DNA from: Holacanthus passer
Taxonomy: Eukaryota; Chordata; Actinopteri; Pomacanthidae
Direction: 5' to 3'
NCBI GenBank assembly: GCA_025331565.1
Contig: JAFREQ010000012.1
Span: 8,608,501-8,672,500, forward strand
DNA: 64,000 nt
Every line of letters starts with the position of its first letter. Position 1 is the first letter of the stretch. The position numbers and the translations under genes are program-made. Positions 36,701-51,265 of this stretch are shown here, piece after piece. The notes below the pieces were generated by a model. The model had not been told where the DNA came from. It did not search any database and saw only the letters and a list, made by a program, of their open reading frames with translations.

Positions 36701-39484
36701 CTGACTGGAACCATGACAAAGGACTCTGTCCAGACTGTTCAAAACTCTATGAAATGGGTGAGAATTAAACCTTCAGTACATCTGGCCACATATCAGCTCC
36801 TTTATTGACAGAAACATTACTAATCTGTGTTGAGGCTAATTTCTTCCAATTGCATCTTTGTCTCTTAAGGTAACTACTGTCCAATCTGCTTCAAGTGCTA
36901 TGAGGACAATGACTATGACAGTCAGATGATGCAATGTGGCACCTGTAACCACTGGGTGCATGCCAAGTGTGAGGACCTCACAGGTAATTTTTGTTCTTTA
37001 TTTTTCTGAGGATGAAAGAAGCAAATATTTGTGCTCATTAACACCAGTGCAGCCATGCCAGACTTAATTACATTATGAAGTTTTAGTTTTTAGGTGTTTT
37101 GAGCTTTATTTGCATAACTTACAACAAAACTAAGGAAAGAAATGACAAAGACTGTAGTGAGAAGGAAAAAAGCTCAAAACGAAGTAGGTGCACATGATTG
37201 AGTGAAAGCATATTCTATTGTCGGTTCCTTTTTTTTTTTTTTTTTAAATGCAGAAAAACAAATGATCAGATTTTGGTTAGGAATGCATTTCACTAAACCT
37301 CTTTTGCTAAATTCCTGTAACATGATTTCAGATGAGCTGTATGAGATTCTATCCAGCTTGCCCGAGAGTGTGGTGTATTCCTGTCGGCCATGTAGTGTGA
37401 CCCAGCCCAGTGCCTGGAGAGAGCTGCTCTACATTGAGTTGAGGGCCGGGGTGGAGAAGGTGCTGGCTTGCTTGCTTTCATCCACCCTCACCCAGCACCT
37501 TGTTACCTGCTCACAGGTAGGAGACTTGTCTTTCTTTTTTATAAATCACACAGTCACATTATTTTTATTACACATTGGTTATTATACATGTGGTTTCTGT
37601 TGCAGTGTGAAAAGTTGGTCGATCCTGACGGTGGAGTAGAAGGACAGCCAGCCTGTGACCTCCGAGCTGTAGGCAAGAAGTTTGACAAAGGCCTTTATAC
37701 CACGTTGGTGAGAACACAGCCTCTTATTTCAGTGTCTAAAAACTTAAGACTTTATATAAAATTTTGTAGGACACACAAATACATACAACTCCTGCACATT
37801 GTCGATCACTTGTACTTTCAAAACAATGTTTTGGTCCTTAGATTTATTACATTTATTTTTTAAAATAAATGATCCTGTGCACCTGACGATAATACTTTCT
37901 GATATGCATGACCTCTAGCCACACAGGAAACAAGAGAGCTCTGACAAAATAATGTCACCAACAACCAAAGTTCAAAAATTAAACTTAGAACTTAGAGTAA
38001 GGCAACTTATTCATTTTCAAAAGAAAAGTCTAAGAGTAGGCACCAGCCTTAAGTTTGGAATACCTCTAATTTTTTTGTTTTTTATAGAAAACGTTCCATG
38101 AAGATGTGGTTCAGGTGGTGCGAAAGAGGCTTGAGCAAGAGGAGGATCTTCCAGAGGAGCAGAGACCCACTGCCCTGGCCCGGTCTTACTACTTAAAGGT
38201 ACTGAATGACCAAAAAGTAGCACAGAGATTGCTGAGAATTGTCTGTAAACATATTTCTTATTTTCCTAATGGTAGTGTGAGGAACATCAAAGTGAAGCTA
38301 TGTAATAGTTATGAAAGATGAATTAGTATTTATGATTTACCGACATGAATTTTTTTTTTCCATTAGCTCCTCGAGGAGGTATTTAATTGGTTCAACAGCC
38401 AAGACCCAAAGGTGTGGAACCCTTGTACCAAAGACTTGCCCATGTGAGTAATGTTTCCACTTACTGGTTTGTATACTCAGGGTTCAAGTACTATGTGGAG
38501 ATAGTCATTCATCTTAATTATGTATTTAGTGTACTGCATATCTACTTGTGTCCATTCACAGCGTTACAAGCATTGTTCTGTTTTTCAATGGCATCAAAAG
38601 AAATATTTCTTAGCTTTTGAACTCTTTCTTTCTTTTGAATTCTTTCTTAAATAGGGGAATGCTGTCCCATGCTGTTCATCCTCCAACAACTGAGCATGTG
38701 TACGCCCAGTGGCAGGAGAGGGAGGAGCTCTCGTCCTTGGCTCCACTGGGGCTCCTGCAGGAGGATAATGGACAAAGCTTGGATGTAAAGGAAGAAGAGG
38801 CACTTTCTCCGATGTCTGGGGAGCCAATGAGCCGGAACCACTTCAAAACCAGCAGGGCTGTCAGGCTCAAATTCAAAGGTAATGCTGTCAGGAGAAATGA
38901 TAATAAAATTGGCAATTCATTTTTTTTTCATCTTGAGCAGAGTTTAAGTCTTTACTTTTGTATTTATATACAGGGAAAAGGGGCCGGCTTTCAAAAGCTG
39001 ATTTAGACACCGGATGGTCTAAGGATGATGAGAGACAGTGCTCTTTGTGCCAAAAATATGGAGACCTCAAACCTAATGTAAGTAATGCAACTAATGTGAA
39101 AATAGTTCATAGTACATTGTGAATATCCAACTTAAAGAGTAGACTTTGTGGAAACACTCCATACGGTATTGATTGGTCGCTCAAGGGAGTTCACAAATTC
39201 TTTGGGTTTGTTGTTTGGTAGGAAGCAGGCAGGTTGCTGTACCTGGGCCAGAATGAGTGGGCACATGTCAACTGCTGTCTGTGGTCAGCGGAGGTGTTTG
39301 AAGAGGAAAATGGCTCTCTACTTCATGTACACAGTGCTGTCACAAGGGGCCGTTTGATGGTTAGTTGTTAATCTGTCTTGTAAATTGATTTACCTATTAG
39401 TTTAAATATGTGTATTCCTCCATAATACTTGCTATGTGACAACTAAATAAATATTAGTATTTGAGAGTGAGTCAGCCAGGCTCA

Positions 39485-39528
<44 letters not shown>

Positions 39529-42500
39529 ATATATATATATGTGTGTGTATATATATATACGTATGTATATATGTATATATATATACGTATGTATATATAT
39601 ATATATATATACGTATATATATATATGTATACATATGTATATATATATATATGTATATATATATATGTATATATATATGTTTTCCTATAATTGATTGTTC
39701 TGCCTTCATAACGCTGACTCTTTACGTTTCATCCCTTCCCCCCATTCGCCCCACCGGGCTTTTAGCGGTGTGAACGCTGCAACCAGACAGGTGCCACAGT
39801 GGGCTGCTGCCTGACATCTTGTCAAAGCAACTATCACTTTATGTGTGCTCGTTCCCGGCACTGTGTGTTCCAGGATGATAAGAAGGTCTATTGCTACAAA
39901 CACCGACATCTCATCAGTGGCAGGGTAAATTCTGCTCTTCCATCTTGTCTCTTAACGTATCGGTTTAAGGGTTGAATTTGATTCTGGAATTTATCACTCA
40001 TTTTACTTTGTTGTACAGATGATAACTGGTCAAGAGTTTGAAGTAAACCGCAGAGTGTATGTGGACTTTGAGGGCATCAGCCTCCGCAGAAAGTTCTTGA
40101 CTGGACTGGAACCAGAATTAATCAATGTGATGATTGGTAAGCACCTTTCTTTTAGCTGGTTTTCTGTTCACACCACTGCATTTACAAATATGGGATTATG
40201 TTTAACTAATACTTGGTATCCGCATTGTCACTACACAGGTTCCTTACAGATAGAAAGACTGGGTGTGCTGACAGAACTTTCAGCTAGCAAAGGAAAACTG
40301 TGTCCTGTGGGTTTTCAGTAAGTTGCATTTTATCTTTTCAAACTATTGAATTATTTAAATAAATCATATGTCAACACAGAATGAAAAGCACTTTTAAAAC
40401 TTTGTTTTTCCTTCCTAAGGTGCTCTCGTTGGTACTGGAGTACGGTTAATCCATTGCGCAGATGCAAATATACATGTACTGTTCGGGAGGTTCGGCCTGT
40501 AGTCCCTGAGAAGCCTGTTGAGGAGATGCCTGACCAAGGAGACAATCACACCATTGCTCACAGCCCCTGTTCACTGCCTGGTGCGTGTTTTATAACTGGA
40601 AAAACTGTAGGAATTAGGAAGAACATTAGGAAGCAAATTGTTATAAATTGATCAATAAAGACACTAACATAAACACAAACTGTTTTTTATGAATCTTCAG
40701 AATCTGAAGCCCAAGACACTGATAGAACAGAACCCCTAACCCCAACGCAAGAAACCTTTGTCCCAGGACCTCCCCTCAAGTCAGATCATGGTACAAGGCC
40801 AAAGATTCCCAGCTATCCCTTGACCAGGAGACCAGCTGGAGGACTGTCCCGACCTCTGCCATGCCCAGGTAAAATCTAAATTCAGAACATTTTTACCAAG
40901 AATTATTTAAATTCACTAATGAAAAATATGTTGATCAAATGAACAGTGAAGAAGTCTCAAGCTGTGGATAATTTTGTGATTTCTTCTTAGGACTAGCCCA
41001 GCTAAAACCCCACCACATATTAACCATAAGTGATCTGGAGGAGACCCGACGGGTTCGTCGCCACAGCCCACACTCACAGACAACAGGCCCCCGTAGTCAC
41101 ATTTCACCCCCTCCTCTGGGCCCTCTGACTGGACCAGTCACCCTCCGTGCTGGAAAATCTTCCCTCCCCACATCCCCTCTGTTCCCACTTGGTGCTACAG
41201 ACAACCTGATAAGCTCTCCATCATCCCGCCCAGTCGGAGGTAGAAGTGCTTCCTCAGTCCGATGTCCTGGGAACACAATGACCCATTGTACCTCATCTTT
41301 CTTTCCTCAGTCTACCTGGCAGGACAGTGTGGGCAGCTTTTCCTCTCCAAGTCTGCCTTTCTCCTCAACCATACAGCAACTACCCAGAACTCGCTTGTCG
41401 TTTGATCTGAGCCAGTCAGACTCAGTTGAGGTGCCACACAACTTCTTAGCTTCCCCAGAACCTGAGGACGTCTCTCCAGCAAATGGTACATCGCCACAGG
41501 GGGATTTAGACCAACAGAAGGGTGAGGAAGAATTTCCCTACAGTTCATTCCACAAGGATCCAAGCATGAGCCTCGGCCAAGAGATGAGGACAGAGCTAGA
41601 GATTGAAGAAACACTCCTGAATGAAGGCGTGGCAATGAACTGTGGGGGACAAATAGTGGTGGAAGGTGATGATCAGGAAGAATTTTGGGGACGAGCCCAA
41701 GAGGTACGCAAGAAGAAGACTCTCATTGCCAACCTGCCACGGTCTGCAGCCTCAGCCAGGGATGACTTCAGCAACACCTCCTCTGATGATGATATGGAGC
41801 ACTATTTTGACTTCTCACGGACAATAGTCAGCTGTCCTGGCTCAAAAGATCATTCCAAGTCTCCCACCTCCCCTTCCTCCCGGCCTATGGCTCAGCTGGA
41901 TGGTGTAGATGATGGTACAGAGAGTGATGCAAGTTTAGCAACAAACGATGATGCTCAGAAAGTTGAGGGTTCTAGTCAAACTCAGATACAAGCCAAAAAC
42001 CTAAATAATAAAAATGTCCCTGAATCAGAAACTACAAACGGCACACAGGTTGTTCAGAGTCTGGTCCCCGAAGCATCATCTAGTGATGAGCACACAGATT
42101 TGTCGTCAGTCACCATCTCAGTTGCCAGCAAAAGACCTACGGATAGTTCACCTCGTGATCCACCGAAATCCTCTGATGCCAGTCAGTCCAATGAGGACAA
42201 CATGGGATTTGTTTCTCCATACATTTCCAGAAGTTCTCCACTCAAAGAGCAGACCGTGCTTCCTACTCCAATTCATGATGCTCTGCCTAACTTACTCACA
42301 AAGGTGCCTGAGACCTCATATTCAGAGGACTTATTCCAAGGTTCCAGTTTAGGATTTGCCACTGGAACACCTCTTGTTCTTGAGAGATGTGACAGTAGTC
42401 CACATTTAACTGAGATGACTCCTTTGCTAGATGGCACACCGCTTGAGACCCAACAGTCTGAAGCTTGTAAGCCCCTGAACTCAGAGCCCGACACCAGCCA

Positions 42501-45500
42501 CTTTGTATCATCAACTGAGGGGTCTACCGTCTTAATGAACAATTTAACAGATGATACAGTGGAACCCTCAGTAGCAAATTCTGCTGATAACAGTGAGGGT
42601 ACCCTGCTGGATCTTCTTCAGCCCTCCCCTTTAATATCTACAGATGTAGAAACTCCCTCTCAAGGCCTTGTCGACTCTCTGCAGGTGTATTCCTGTTTAC
42701 CAAGTTTCAGTCAACCTCCTCTAACAAGTATCACACTTCAGCCAGTGACATCCTCAACAACCTTCTCATCCATGGAGCCTTTGTCTACTAAACTGACCAC
42801 CCTCAGTCCTGTTGAAGACGTGACACAAACACTGCTAAATGTTGCCCCTCAAAATGATCCAGTGTTATTAGCTACATCAGGCACTTGTCCCCCAGCACCA
42901 TCATGCGAAACTGTCACTTTACCTATATACTCCACACAAACACAGCCATTGTCTTCTACAGCTGTCACCATCGTTTCTTCATCTGCATCAGTATCAACTC
43001 TTTCTGGACTTTCAACACCGTGTTCAGCCACTCAGGCACCAGTCCAAACCACCTCAGCCCCTCTGATCTTAAATGGTTACAGCTCTTCATCGGTGCAGAA
43101 GGAAGCTACTTCTGGTCACACAATCTCTATCAACTTCACTACACCCAGGCCAGTTTTAGAACCTCAACAGCCAGTGGTTCCCCAGGCTTTACCTGGACAT
43201 GCTATTCTTACTGTGAAGGAGGTTGGAGGTCCAAATGTGGATCCTACACCACATGTCCTGCTGGTGAATCGCCTTGGGCAGATCTTCGTGAAGAACCCAG
43301 AAAGTAATACTTTCCAGCTGCCCACTCCCAACTCCCCCTCTTACAACTGTGTCACTCAGATCGCCAGTCTTTTGCAAAGCAATGCACTGTCAGCCACACT
43401 AGCAGCAGCTGGTAATATGACTGCTCCGACCCCCGTGGCCAACATAGCAACAGCAGTTCCTTCATCCGTTACAACTACTGTTCAGAATCCAACCACAATT
43501 ACACAGCTGCTTACTCACAATAGCAACGGTGCAGTGGCATCAGATAATGTGAAGAAGCCAAGGAAGAATATAAAAACATCAAAAGATGAAACCGTTCCAG
43601 AGTCAAAAAAGACAAAGAAAAAGAAGGAGTTTAATGCATCCAGAAAACCCAAGCCCTCCAAGGCCTTAGGGCAGCCTGCTTTGTCAACTGAGAATCCTCC
43701 CATGACTCCTGCTGAAAGTGCTCAAGCCATTATTAATCAAGCAATGGCCAGTAACTACACCCCCAAGTGGAGCGGGCTTCAAACACTAAGCCCTTCCTCA
43801 CTAGTCTTGCCACCTGGCCTTTTAATTGAACCGGAACCTCCAGCATTGCCTCGCTCTCCGTCACCAACACCAACACCAGCACCAGCTCCTGCACCCCGCC
43901 CTCGCACCCACGTCCGCATGAAGAGAGTGTCTTCGCTTTCAGACCGTATTGTCACAAAGAAGTCGAAGGTTGACTTCCTCCAACCAGAGCCCATCCCCGA
44001 GGAGGAGGAGGAGCGCCGCAGACCTACCTTTCCAAGCATCTCTAGCAGGGCTTCGGGAGTGCGCATCAAGACCCCAACAGTGAAAGAAGTACTGAACCTG
44101 GACGAGTTAGAGGAGGAGCATATGAGCGATTCCGACAGCTCAGGGTAAGATTTTACTTGTTTTAAATAAGGTTTCTTGTTTGAGATGGGGGTAACACAAG
44201 AAATTGGGAAAAAAATATTTATATACTTTAATATCTATCTTTCTAATATTTTTTTTGCACCATTGATAAATTACACTTGTCTTTTCAGTGATTTCATTAA
44301 AGCTTCTATATTGAACTTACTGTCACTTGCTTAATGAGAGGCATTTTTTTTGGGTTAGTGAGAACAATACAGCATGAGTGTTCCTATTGTGGGTTCTGGA
44401 AACAGAAGATTACATAGGAGAATGTTTACATTGAGTGCACTTGGTTACCAATCAAAAATGTTTTGTGTTTGAAAAATGTTTGCATTCTTTTCACAGATCA
44501 GAGTCTTGGGATTGTATGTCTCAGGATGAACAAGGCAAACATCAGGCTTGGGAACCAGTGGGACACAGCACCCTGACTGACTGGAAGAAATACTCTGGTA
44601 TTCTTGAGTGTTAATTTAATCATTTCTGTGAATTTAAAAACTATTCAACAATGTTTGCCTCATGTGGTATTGCATATTGGACTTAAAGTGCCTCTGTGCT
44701 CTTTAGCTTTGCGAAAATTGTGGCAACACTTAAGATTAGTGTCAAAGACTGACGGTATAAATTGTGTTTTGTTAGGTGCTGATTCTACCTCAGATGATGA
44801 ACCACCACTGTCTGAGGAGAATGAGGGATGCCCAACCAACAGAGACCAGCCACACTTGAGATTTGAGATAACCAGCGATGATGGTTTCAGTGTAGAGGCA
44901 GACAGTATTGAGGGTAAGGCTAATGTTGCATACTAAATATTTTCCTCAAAAGCCTTCATGTTCTCAAAATACCAAAGAGTGATGTGGTAATTCTGTAGTC
45001 ATTTTTGCTTTTTGTATTCACTTTATGATACCTAATTCTCAACTCCCCCTTCAGTGGCTTGGAAAGCAGTGATAGATGGGGTGCAGGAGGCACGAGCAAT
45101 TGCAAGGTTGAGACCTCTGACCTTTCAGAGGATGACCGGTGCCCATATGCTGGGTCTGGTCCATGATGCAGTGGTGTTCTTGCTGGAGCAACTTCAAGGT
45201 GCCCATCGCTGTCAACGCCATACCTTCCGTTTCTTCAAACAGTTCACCCAGGAGGAGGACCTTCCTGTCAATCCCAGTGGCTGTGCGCGCTCTGAGCTGT
45301 ACCTTAGGTATGTAGACCAGTTACTATTACTGTGTATAAACAAGGTGAGAATCTCATACAGTAGCATTATGATAATCTTAATGGTCTTATATCATGCTAT
45401 GTCAAGCTTGGGACTCTTAATTAGCTATGATATGGTTGAGCTGTTTTGATTTGGCAAACACTGACCATCACAATTTTGATGTAAGCATTAGGCAATAACG

Positions 45501-48500
45501 CTATTTCCATTACAAATGATAGTGTGATGTTTTAACTAATATTTTACTTTTTAATTTTATTTTTGAATGAGTTGATATGTATCCATACCCATCTAGACCT
45601 GACAAAATTTTCTCTTTTCTCTTAACAGGAAGTCCACATTTGACATCTTTAATTTCCTGGCTTCTCAGCACAGACAGCTTCCTGACATTGGGCCCTATGA
45701 TGATGAGGAAGATGAGGTTCTTTTGAAGTCAACAAGGTCAGACTTCACACAGTTATAGGTTTTTTTCTGGGTTAAAATGTAGTCTTAACACTTTTAAAAG
45801 TGCTTTACTGTTTCCTTCTAAAAAAGAGAAGCTTCTCTCACAAGTTTTGCTAAGTGTACAGCAAACTCCTATAGTCTTTTAGATAAAAGAATAAATGCTC
45901 CACATATTTTTAAAAAATTTAACTATTTTGTTTTTTCAAAAATAGCAAAATAATCATTTCTAGATGTTTTTGGTGAATTATCATCTCTTCTTCCTCTTAG
46001 ACGGGCCACTAGTTTGGAGTTGCCCATGGCCATGCGCTTCAGACATCTAGAAAGGACATCCAAGGAGGCTGTAGGCGTGTACAGGTCAGCACAGAACTAC
46101 ATTTACAAATTCTATGTAATGTTTAAAAAATATTTCAGTTGGGTTATTGTTTTGGAGGACCACCCAGGGACAACAATGGTAGGTTGGAACATTTTGGGTG
46201 GGAACAATGAAATTGTAAAGCACATGTTGATTTTTCTAAACGGACTCTTTGTGAGGGTTGTGTCCAAAGTGACTCAAAAAAGAAGTTGCAGTCATGTCGT
46301 CTTTGGGGACTCATGTGGTTACAAAGGCACCTCAGTGCAAGAGGATTTCAATCAAAGACAGGAGGGGAAAGTTGCACATAAGATAAGATAAGATAAACCT
46401 TTATTCGTCCCACAGTGGGAAAATTCACAAATTCACATGTATAATTCTGCTGCTTCAGTTCTACCAGTCAGTGTTTTTGCACATTTTGCCTTCTTCAGGA
46501 TAAAAGCCAGCAATGACCTAACTAACATATATAAAGTATAAGACAATTGTTTCAAATCTCTGGGTTCACAGGTCAATCAATATGAGTGTGGAAACAATCC
46601 ACAGAGAGGCAATTCATAGCCAAGTCATCAACATGTCCACATTCCCTGACTGAGCAAATACAAACTAAAACAGAGTAAAGACCATCAAGTAGTTTACAAA
46701 AAAATATAAATATACATCTGAATTACACAATAACAATGTTTAGGGTCAAGTAAAGACAAAATTCAGTCTAAACACCATTTAAATTAGCGTCTATATACAC
46801 ACACACAATATCAATATTAGCAAAGTAAAATTACAAATAAAATGTTTAGGTAGGTATATATGGAAGTATAAAAGAAAACAGACAGTTAAAAATACAGTGG
46901 TACATAAATAACACAATACACTTGATTTATACATGCAAACAATTTTTAAAACTAAGTAGTAACAAAAGGACAGAATGTTTGTCACTATTGTTGAATATGT
47001 ATGTAGAGGAAATCTGCACTTCCACAGGTTCTCTTTAAAACATTATTAAAATGATCTGGATCAGCATCAAATGTCACATGACAATAGTTCTGCTGATGAG
47101 ATCCATTATTTTTGGAGACAACCTTAAGTCTTTCAGGGAATTTTAGGGCTTTGTACAAGGACGACGTGAGTTTGAAGAGAGTCAGACTAATGAGCAATGA
47201 GTTCTCACCATTGAAATTCATTATGTAGCTGTACTGCCATCTATAGGTGATTTTTCTTTTTTTTTAGACATGCACATCTCATGCATTTAATTGCAGTGCA
47301 TTCAAGATTGATGGCAGTTTATGTCAAATGCCCAACTCATGCGAGAACTGATGAGTGAATTTCTGGGGGCCATAAATGTGCCAAATGTGTTTCGAAAACA
47401 ATTTGGGGAAGATGAAGTTGCAGTGGTGGGGAAAAAAATGTACTGCAAATTTTTTTCCATCGCAGAATGTCTGTGTATAGTCATACCAAGGAATCCTGCT
47501 CACAAACAAAGGAGGGCGGACCTAACCAGTGTAAATGTGCCACGATTTCATCAGTCTTGTTTACAACCAGTTACACTAATGGATGCAGTGTGACCAAGTT
47601 GTTTATCACATTACTCAAGTTAATACTCAATATACCACATTTGAGTCCATTTTATACCTCAAATAGCAAAGATTGGGAACTTCACATCCAGAAAGTGGCG
47701 TCTGGATTGAAGTCTTCATGACACAGTTGATACATCATCAGTGTTGGCATCTTGAGCATCCCAGCAAATTAGCTTGTCTGACCTAACCAGTTCTGATGTT
47801 TTGTGTGTCTGTTGCAGGTCTGCTATCCATGGCCGTGGTCTGTTCTGCAAGAGGAACATTGAAGCAGGGGAGATGGTTATTGAATATGCAGGCATCGTCA
47901 TTCGCTCAGTGCTCACTGATAAAAGGGAGAAGTACTATGATGGCAAGGTTGGTCAAGTTTCTATTTCTTTGATCATTTCTATTCTGATGTTACATACGAC
48001 CTCCATTCCAAAAAAGTTGTGTAAAACGTAAATAAAAACAATAATGCAATGCAAAAGAATGAAATCATTTGCAAACAAACTGTGACTGACAATGGTTTTG
48101 TTGTATTCCTGAGCCCATGTAGTAATCTCCTTTATACAATCATGTGTTTGACAAAGTGTTGAACCTCTCTCCATCCTTGCTTGTGAACGACTGAGTCTTT
48201 CCAGGATGAACCTTTCATACCCGATCATGATACTATCACCTGTTACCAATGGACCTGTTTACCTGTGGAATGATCCAAACAGGTGTTTTTGGATCAGTCC
48301 ACAACTTTATATTGTGTTTGTACTGTTTTCAGTTGAATATATGTCAAAAAGGATTAGCAAATGATCACATTCTGTTTTATATATGTTTAACACAGCGTCC
48401 CAACTTTTTCGGAATCGGGATTGTACAATAACCGCATACAATAATTGAGGTTTAAAGTTGAGAAAGGTTAGAAGATGTACCAACAGGTTTCATTTTTGCC

Positions 48501-48783
48501 TTTGCAGGGCATTGGCTGTTACATGTTCCGCATTGATGACTTTGACGTAGTGGATGCAACCATGCATGGCAATGCAGCAAGATTCATCAACCACTCTTGT
48601 GAACCAAACTGCTACTCGCGAGTGATCAACGTGGAGGGCCGGAAACATATCGTCATCTTTGCTCTTCGAAAGATCTACAGAGGGGAGGAGCTGACCTATG
48701 ACTACAAGTTCCCCATTGAAGATGCCAGCAACAAACTCAACTGTAACTGTGGGGCCCGGCGTTGTCGACGTTTTCTCAACTGA
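24734..48783 (+). CDS. kmt2b: Histone-lysine N-methyltransferase 2B (MLL2/MLL4, Trithorax type)
   Basis: Nuclear H3K4 methyltransferase. Thirty-six coding exons, all phases closing to 3881 residues: 24734-25039, 26590-26668, 26854-30396, 30494-30669, 30871-30990, 31248-31434, 31974-32205, 32301-32368, 32451-32708, 32881-32990, 34455-34565, 35139-35252, 35444-35590, 36440-36532, 36640-36757, 36870-36983, 37332-37516, 37606-37707, 38088-38198, 38367-38443, 38655-38878, 38974-39077, 39222-39359, 39766-39924, 40019-40136, 40239-40317, 40420-40580, 40701-40868, 40991-44144, 44497-44597, 44776-44913, 45055-45307, 45629-45736, 46001-46084, 47818-47947, 48508-48783. Order: menin-binding-like RGRFPGRP near the N-terminus, CXXC (about 1508-1560), three PHD fingers and bromodomain (1754-2084), extended PHD and FYRN (2180-2400), Taspase-1 site (Asp2771), FYRC (3578-3665), Win motif (3674), SET and post-SET (3741-3881). 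Human KMT2B is about 2715 residues; the excess is in exons 3 and 29. QLDGVDDGT and synteny argue for KMT2B over KMT2A. ATG 24734 or 24737 is the start. Confidence 0.96.
28535..28735 (+). repeat. Degenerate in-frame acidic Ser repeat in kmt2b exon 3
   Basis: Residues about 689-756 of Kmt2b repeat a loose unit of roughly ten to eleven residues built on S-Q/E-V/A-(x)-E-D-S (EDCSQASTEDS, EDLSQVASVNSSEVPEDSS, DDPPQVPGEVS). The DNA shows matching GAAGATTCC and CACAGGTG words, so it probably arose by tandem duplication of about 30 bases and has since diverged. Human KMT2B has proline-rich sequence in the comparable region. Confidence 0.6.
32083..32368 (+). other. kmt2b CXXC zinc finger exons
   Basis: Exons 7 and 8 encode RRCGVCKGC, DDCGKCMNC and the KFGGPNTKRQCC loop: the eight zinc-binding cysteines of a CXXC domain that binds unmethylated CpG. 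The KFGG motif, needed for CpG binding in the MLL/DNMT1 type, is intact. Confidence 0.95.
35202..38443 (+). other. kmt2b PHD1-PHD3 and bromodomain exons
   Basis: Exons 12-20. PHD1 starts at CFLCASKG, PHD2 at CHVCGRK, PHD3 at CPICFKCYEDNDY. PHD3 (binds H3K4me3 in MLL proteins) keeps MQCGTCNHWVHAKCE. The following exons carry the degenerate bromodomain ending in VFNWFNSQDPKVW. An insertion relative to human is not obvious here; this is the best-conserved central block. Confidence 0.92.
35868..35930 (+). mobile_element. LINE 3' tail fragment in kmt2b intron 13
   Basis: ccccactgtgggacgaataaagg followed by (TTATC)n is the terminus of the same fish LINE family seen at 46378-46430 in the opposite orientation. 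Sequence next to it (about 36180-36330) is AT-rich and repeat-like but unassigned. Confidence 0.7.
38974..40580 (+). other. kmt2b extended PHD and FYRN exons
   Basis: Exons 22-27. The extended PHD runs from CSLCQKYG through GRLLYLGQNEWAHVNC, then CERCNQTGATVGCC and FMCARS. FYRN follows with VYVDFEGIS, RKFLTGLEPE and CSRWYWSTVN. FYRN pairs with FYRC after Taspase-1 cleavage. Confidence 0.93.
39487..39680. repeat. TA-rich microsatellite in kmt2b intron 23
   Basis: About 190 bases of (TA)n interrupted by GTGTG and CGTATG words between exons 23 and 24. Tyr/Ile frames on both strands here are artefacts. Confidence 0.95.
41887..41922 (+). other. Taspase-1 cleavage site of Kmt2b
   Basis: Codons for MAQLDGVDDGTES in exon 29. 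QLD|GVDDG matches the conserved MLL-family site, with cleavage after Asp2771. Cleavage yields N- and C-terminal fragments that reassociate through FYRN and FYRC. Confidence 0.92.
44843..45307 (+). other. kmt2b FYRC exons
   Basis: Exons 31-32 encode HLRFEITSDDGFSVEA through LQGAHRCQRHTFRF. This is the C-terminal partner half of the split FYRN/FYRC module. Confidence 0.92.
45279..45296 (+). other. WDR5-binding Win motif of Kmt2b
   Basis: Codons for GCARSE at residues 3674-3679, with the WDR5-inserted arginine at 3677, followed by LYLRKSTFDMFNFLAS. From memory, mammalian KMT2B has GAARAE and KMT2C/KMT2D have GCARSE. Confidence 0.85.
46378..46440 (-). mobile_element. LINE 3' tail fragment in kmt2b intron 34
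   Basis: (ATAAG)n then ATAAACCTTTATTCGTCCCACAGTGGG, the reverse complement of the terminus at 35868-35930. AT-rich, possibly element-derived sequence continues to about 47225, but no coding frame is recognisable in it. Confidence 0.7.
47997..48423. mobile_element. Non-autonomous inverted-repeat DNA element between the SET exons
   Basis: The left end attccaaaaaagttg-tgtaaaacgtaaataaaaac matches the reverse complement of the right end (attccgaaaaagttgggacgctgtgttaaac...), over roughly 60 bases. The left copy has lost about six bases (ggacgc). TA flanks both sides (47995-47996 and 48424-48425). No transposase frame. A DNA transposon relic; family not named. Confidence 0.75.

Positions 48784-51265
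<2,482 letters not shown>

Larger units (their letters stand above)
46040..48783 (+). other. kmt2b SET and post-SET exons
   Basis: Exons 34-36 encode HGRGLFCKRNIEAGEMV, RFINHSCEPNC (SAM-binding NHSCEPN), EELTYDYKFP and the post-SET CNCGARRCRRFLN whose three cysteines, with one from NHSC, bind zinc. All catalytic motifs are intact. The two introns here hold repeats: a LINE tail at 46378-46440 and an inverted-repeat DNA element at 47997-48423. Confidence 0.96.

Noticed and set aside
24734..48783. Calling the methyltransferase kmt2a because of its length
   Set aside because: The Taspase-1 region QLDGVDDGT, the short N-terminus with RGRFPGRP and the psenen/lin37/proser3/igflr1 neighbours all point to kmt2b; length alone is weak evidence.
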